Shown piece after piece: positions 4,618 through 5,778 of a DNA stretch of 5,778 nt. The notes under the pieces are model-generated. The model was given only the letters and a program-made list of their open reading frames with translations. It was not told where the DNA came from and did not search any database. The number at the start of each line of letters is the position of its first letter. The stretch's first letter is position 1. The stretch spans positions 6,480 through 12,257 of the forward strand of contig MFJZ01000036.1 in NCBI GenBank assembly GCA_001781025.1, in the 5' to 3' direction. The position numbers and the translations under genes were made by a program. Source of the stretch: Candidatus Gottesmanbacteria bacterium RIFCSPLOWO2_01_FULL_49_10. GTDB lineage: Bacteria > Patescibacteriota > Microgenomatia > UBA10105 > UBA927.

Positions 4618-5778
4618 ATGAAAATTGCGCTCTTTAGCGACCTTTTGATACCCCCTTCCGGCGGAGTCGAGATACACGTCTTGCTTCTGGCTCAAACATT
4701 GTTGCGTCTCGGACACGATGTAAAAGTATTTGCTCCGGTAAAACGGCAATTGATAAAATATCGATGGGAACCGGGGATACCTGATGGGGTACTTCATGCA
4801 TTACCTTCGGTACCCATGACATTTGTGTGGCCGAATTTCCAATTCGCTTTTCCTACACAGACCATCAACACGTTCAAATCCTGGCATCCGGATGTGATAC
4901 ACGTTCATACCTGTGGGCCGACGGGTGTGGCCGCCATAATGGCTGCGAAGCTTCTCAATATTAGGCTCCTTTCGACGTTTCATTCGTTACTTATGACCGA
5001 AGAGTATTTGTCCAATATCCAGTTGTTTCGAAGTCCCTCAATCCGAAAAAGAGCAAGCGATTTATTGTGGTTTTATATTCGCGCGTTGTATAACCAGTGT
5101 GATGCGGTCGTTTCTCCGTCTGAATGGGCGGCAAAGGAACTGCGACACTACGGCATTACGTCACCGGTCCACGTCATTCCCAATGGAATACCGCTTGAGA
5201 AGTTTAGCATGCGGGTAGAGGAGAGTAGAATCCGGAATTTCAGGAAAAAATGGAGACTGGCTGATCCAACATTTTTATATATCGGACGGTTAAGCGCCGA
5301 GAAAAACATCGACGAACTCCTCAGATCATTTCGGAGAGTTCTTGATAAGCGTCCTGATTGTTTTCTGCTTCTTGTGGGCGACGGAGACGACATCAACAAA
5401 CTAAAAGCAATGACCCGGGATATGGAAATGGGAAAAAGTATTCGCTTCATCGGAAAAATTGAACATGACGACTTGCCGACGAGTGGCGTCTTTGAAGTAT
5501 CTCGGGCATTTGTGACTGCTTCAAGTTCAGAAAACAATCCAATTTCTATTCTTGAGGCAATGGCCAAGGGGATGCCGATATTGGGCGTTCATGCACGAGG
5601 TATGTCGGAACTCGTGACACAAAACGGGCTTCTGGCGCCATCGCATGACGCTCGGGGATTTTCACAAAATATGCTTAAATTTCTTGCTGATCCGATTCGT
5701 CAAAAACGAATGATTGCAGCATCACGAAAAAAATCATTACAATATTCTGTAGAAACTATGGTCGGGAAATTAGAAAAA
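4618..5778 (+). CDS. Family 4 glycosyltransferase (GT-B fold), C-terminus beyond window
   Basis: The frame stays open for 387 codons to the window edge. It reads as a GT4 enzyme with retaining chemistry and a GT-B fold, probably cytoplasmic or attached to the inner membrane face. The N-terminal Rossmann domain starts MKIALFSD and has the acceptor loop SGGVEIHV (residues 14-21), VIHVHTCGPTG (93-103), LLSTFHS (117-123) and VVSPSEWAAKEL (164-175). The linker is VIPNGIPLEKF (186-196). The donor domain has YIGRLSAEKNIDELL (221-235), LLVGDGDD (251-258), IRFIGKI (275-281) and SENNPISILEAMAKG (304-318), which holds the E-x7-E pair E305/E313. HVHT and STFHS resemble the lipid-directed diacylglycerol or phosphatidylinositol glycosyltransferases, but acceptor and sugar cannot be fixed. 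Most of a usual 370-420-aa member is present, so only the last helix should be missing. The ATG at 4618 fits the first strand exactly and lies 7 nt after a -10 box. Confidence 0.9.
   Translation, partial: MKIALFSDLLIPPSGGVEIHVLLLAQTLLRLGHDVKVFAPVKRQLIKYRWEPGIPDGVLHALPSVPMTFVWPNFQFAFPTQTINTFKSWHPDVIHVHTCGPTGVAAIMAAKLLNIRLLSTFHSLLMTEEYLSNIQLFRSPSIRKRASDLLWFYIRALYNQCDAVVSPSEWAAKELRHYGITSPVHVIPNGIPLEKFSMRVEESRIRNFRKKWRLADPTFLYIGRLSAEKNIDELLRSFRRVLDKRPDCFLLLVGDGDDINKLKAMTRDMEMGKSIRFIGKIEHDDLPTSGVFEVSRAFVTASSSENNPISILEAMAKGMPILGVHARGMSELVTQNGLLAPSHDARGFSQNMLKFLADPIRQKRMIAASRKKSLQYSVETMVGKLEK

Noticed and set aside
5148..5567. A 139-codon open frame on the minus strand inside the GT4 gene
   Set aside because: It is antisense to the donor-binding domain of the GT4 protein, whose motifs are all in frame. 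The antisense product is serine- and basic-rich without recognisable features.

Overview
The window (5,778 bp, roughly half G+C by eye) is a densely packed cell-envelope glycan locus. A five-gene minus-strand run and one divergent plus-strand gene fill almost everything. Several traits suggest a Candidate Phyla Radiation (Patescibacteria) genome: very tight packing with overlaps, start codons sitting almost on -10 boxes without a ribosome binding site, and a WecA/MraY-type protein with an unusual 'GVDGQMPG' and 'MPGYGG' active-site signature. TGA is used as a normal stop, so recoding as in Gracilibacteria/Absconditabacteria is not indicated. The phylum assignment is inference, as there is no marker gene here.

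Layout in transcription order on the minus strand: a membrane GT2 glycosyltransferase (4547 to 3066); a 107-nt spacer made almost entirely of two facing arrays of 9-nt repeats (2959-3060); a GT39-like GT-C membrane glycosyltransferase (2958 to 1612); a 130-aa unknown membrane protein overlapping it by an ATGA (1615 to 1223); a divergent polyprenyl-phosphate sugar-1-phosphate transferase of the WecA/MraY superfamily (1200 to 118); and the first 57 codons of a UbiA-family decaprenyl-phosphate phosphoribosyltransferase-like protein (172 to the window edge). On the plus strand a GT4 glycosyltransferase (4618 to the window edge) faces away from the GT2 gene. The only non-coding stretches are the 70-bp divergent promoter region, the 107-bp repeat spacer and a 22-bp gap.

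Together the genes look like a module that loads sugars onto a polyprenyl-phosphate carrier and transfers them at the membrane. The WecA-like protein would make a polyprenyl-PP-sugar. The UbiA-like enzyme would make polyprenyl-P-phosphopentose, a precursor of ribose or arabinose donors. The GT-C enzyme is of a class that uses polyprenyl-P-sugar donors on the outer face. The GT2 and GT4 enzymes would use nucleotide sugars on the inner face. The exact glycan cannot be read from the sequence.

The most unusual items are: the mirrored pair of extended -10 boxes serving GT2 and GT4 with leaderless or near-leaderless starts; the inverted 9-nt repeat arrays forming the whole 5' leader of the GT-C gene, with a perfect TATAAT over the preceding stop codon; the apparently missing first membrane helix of the GT-C protein at that junction; and the substituted catalytic aspartates of the WecA-like protein.
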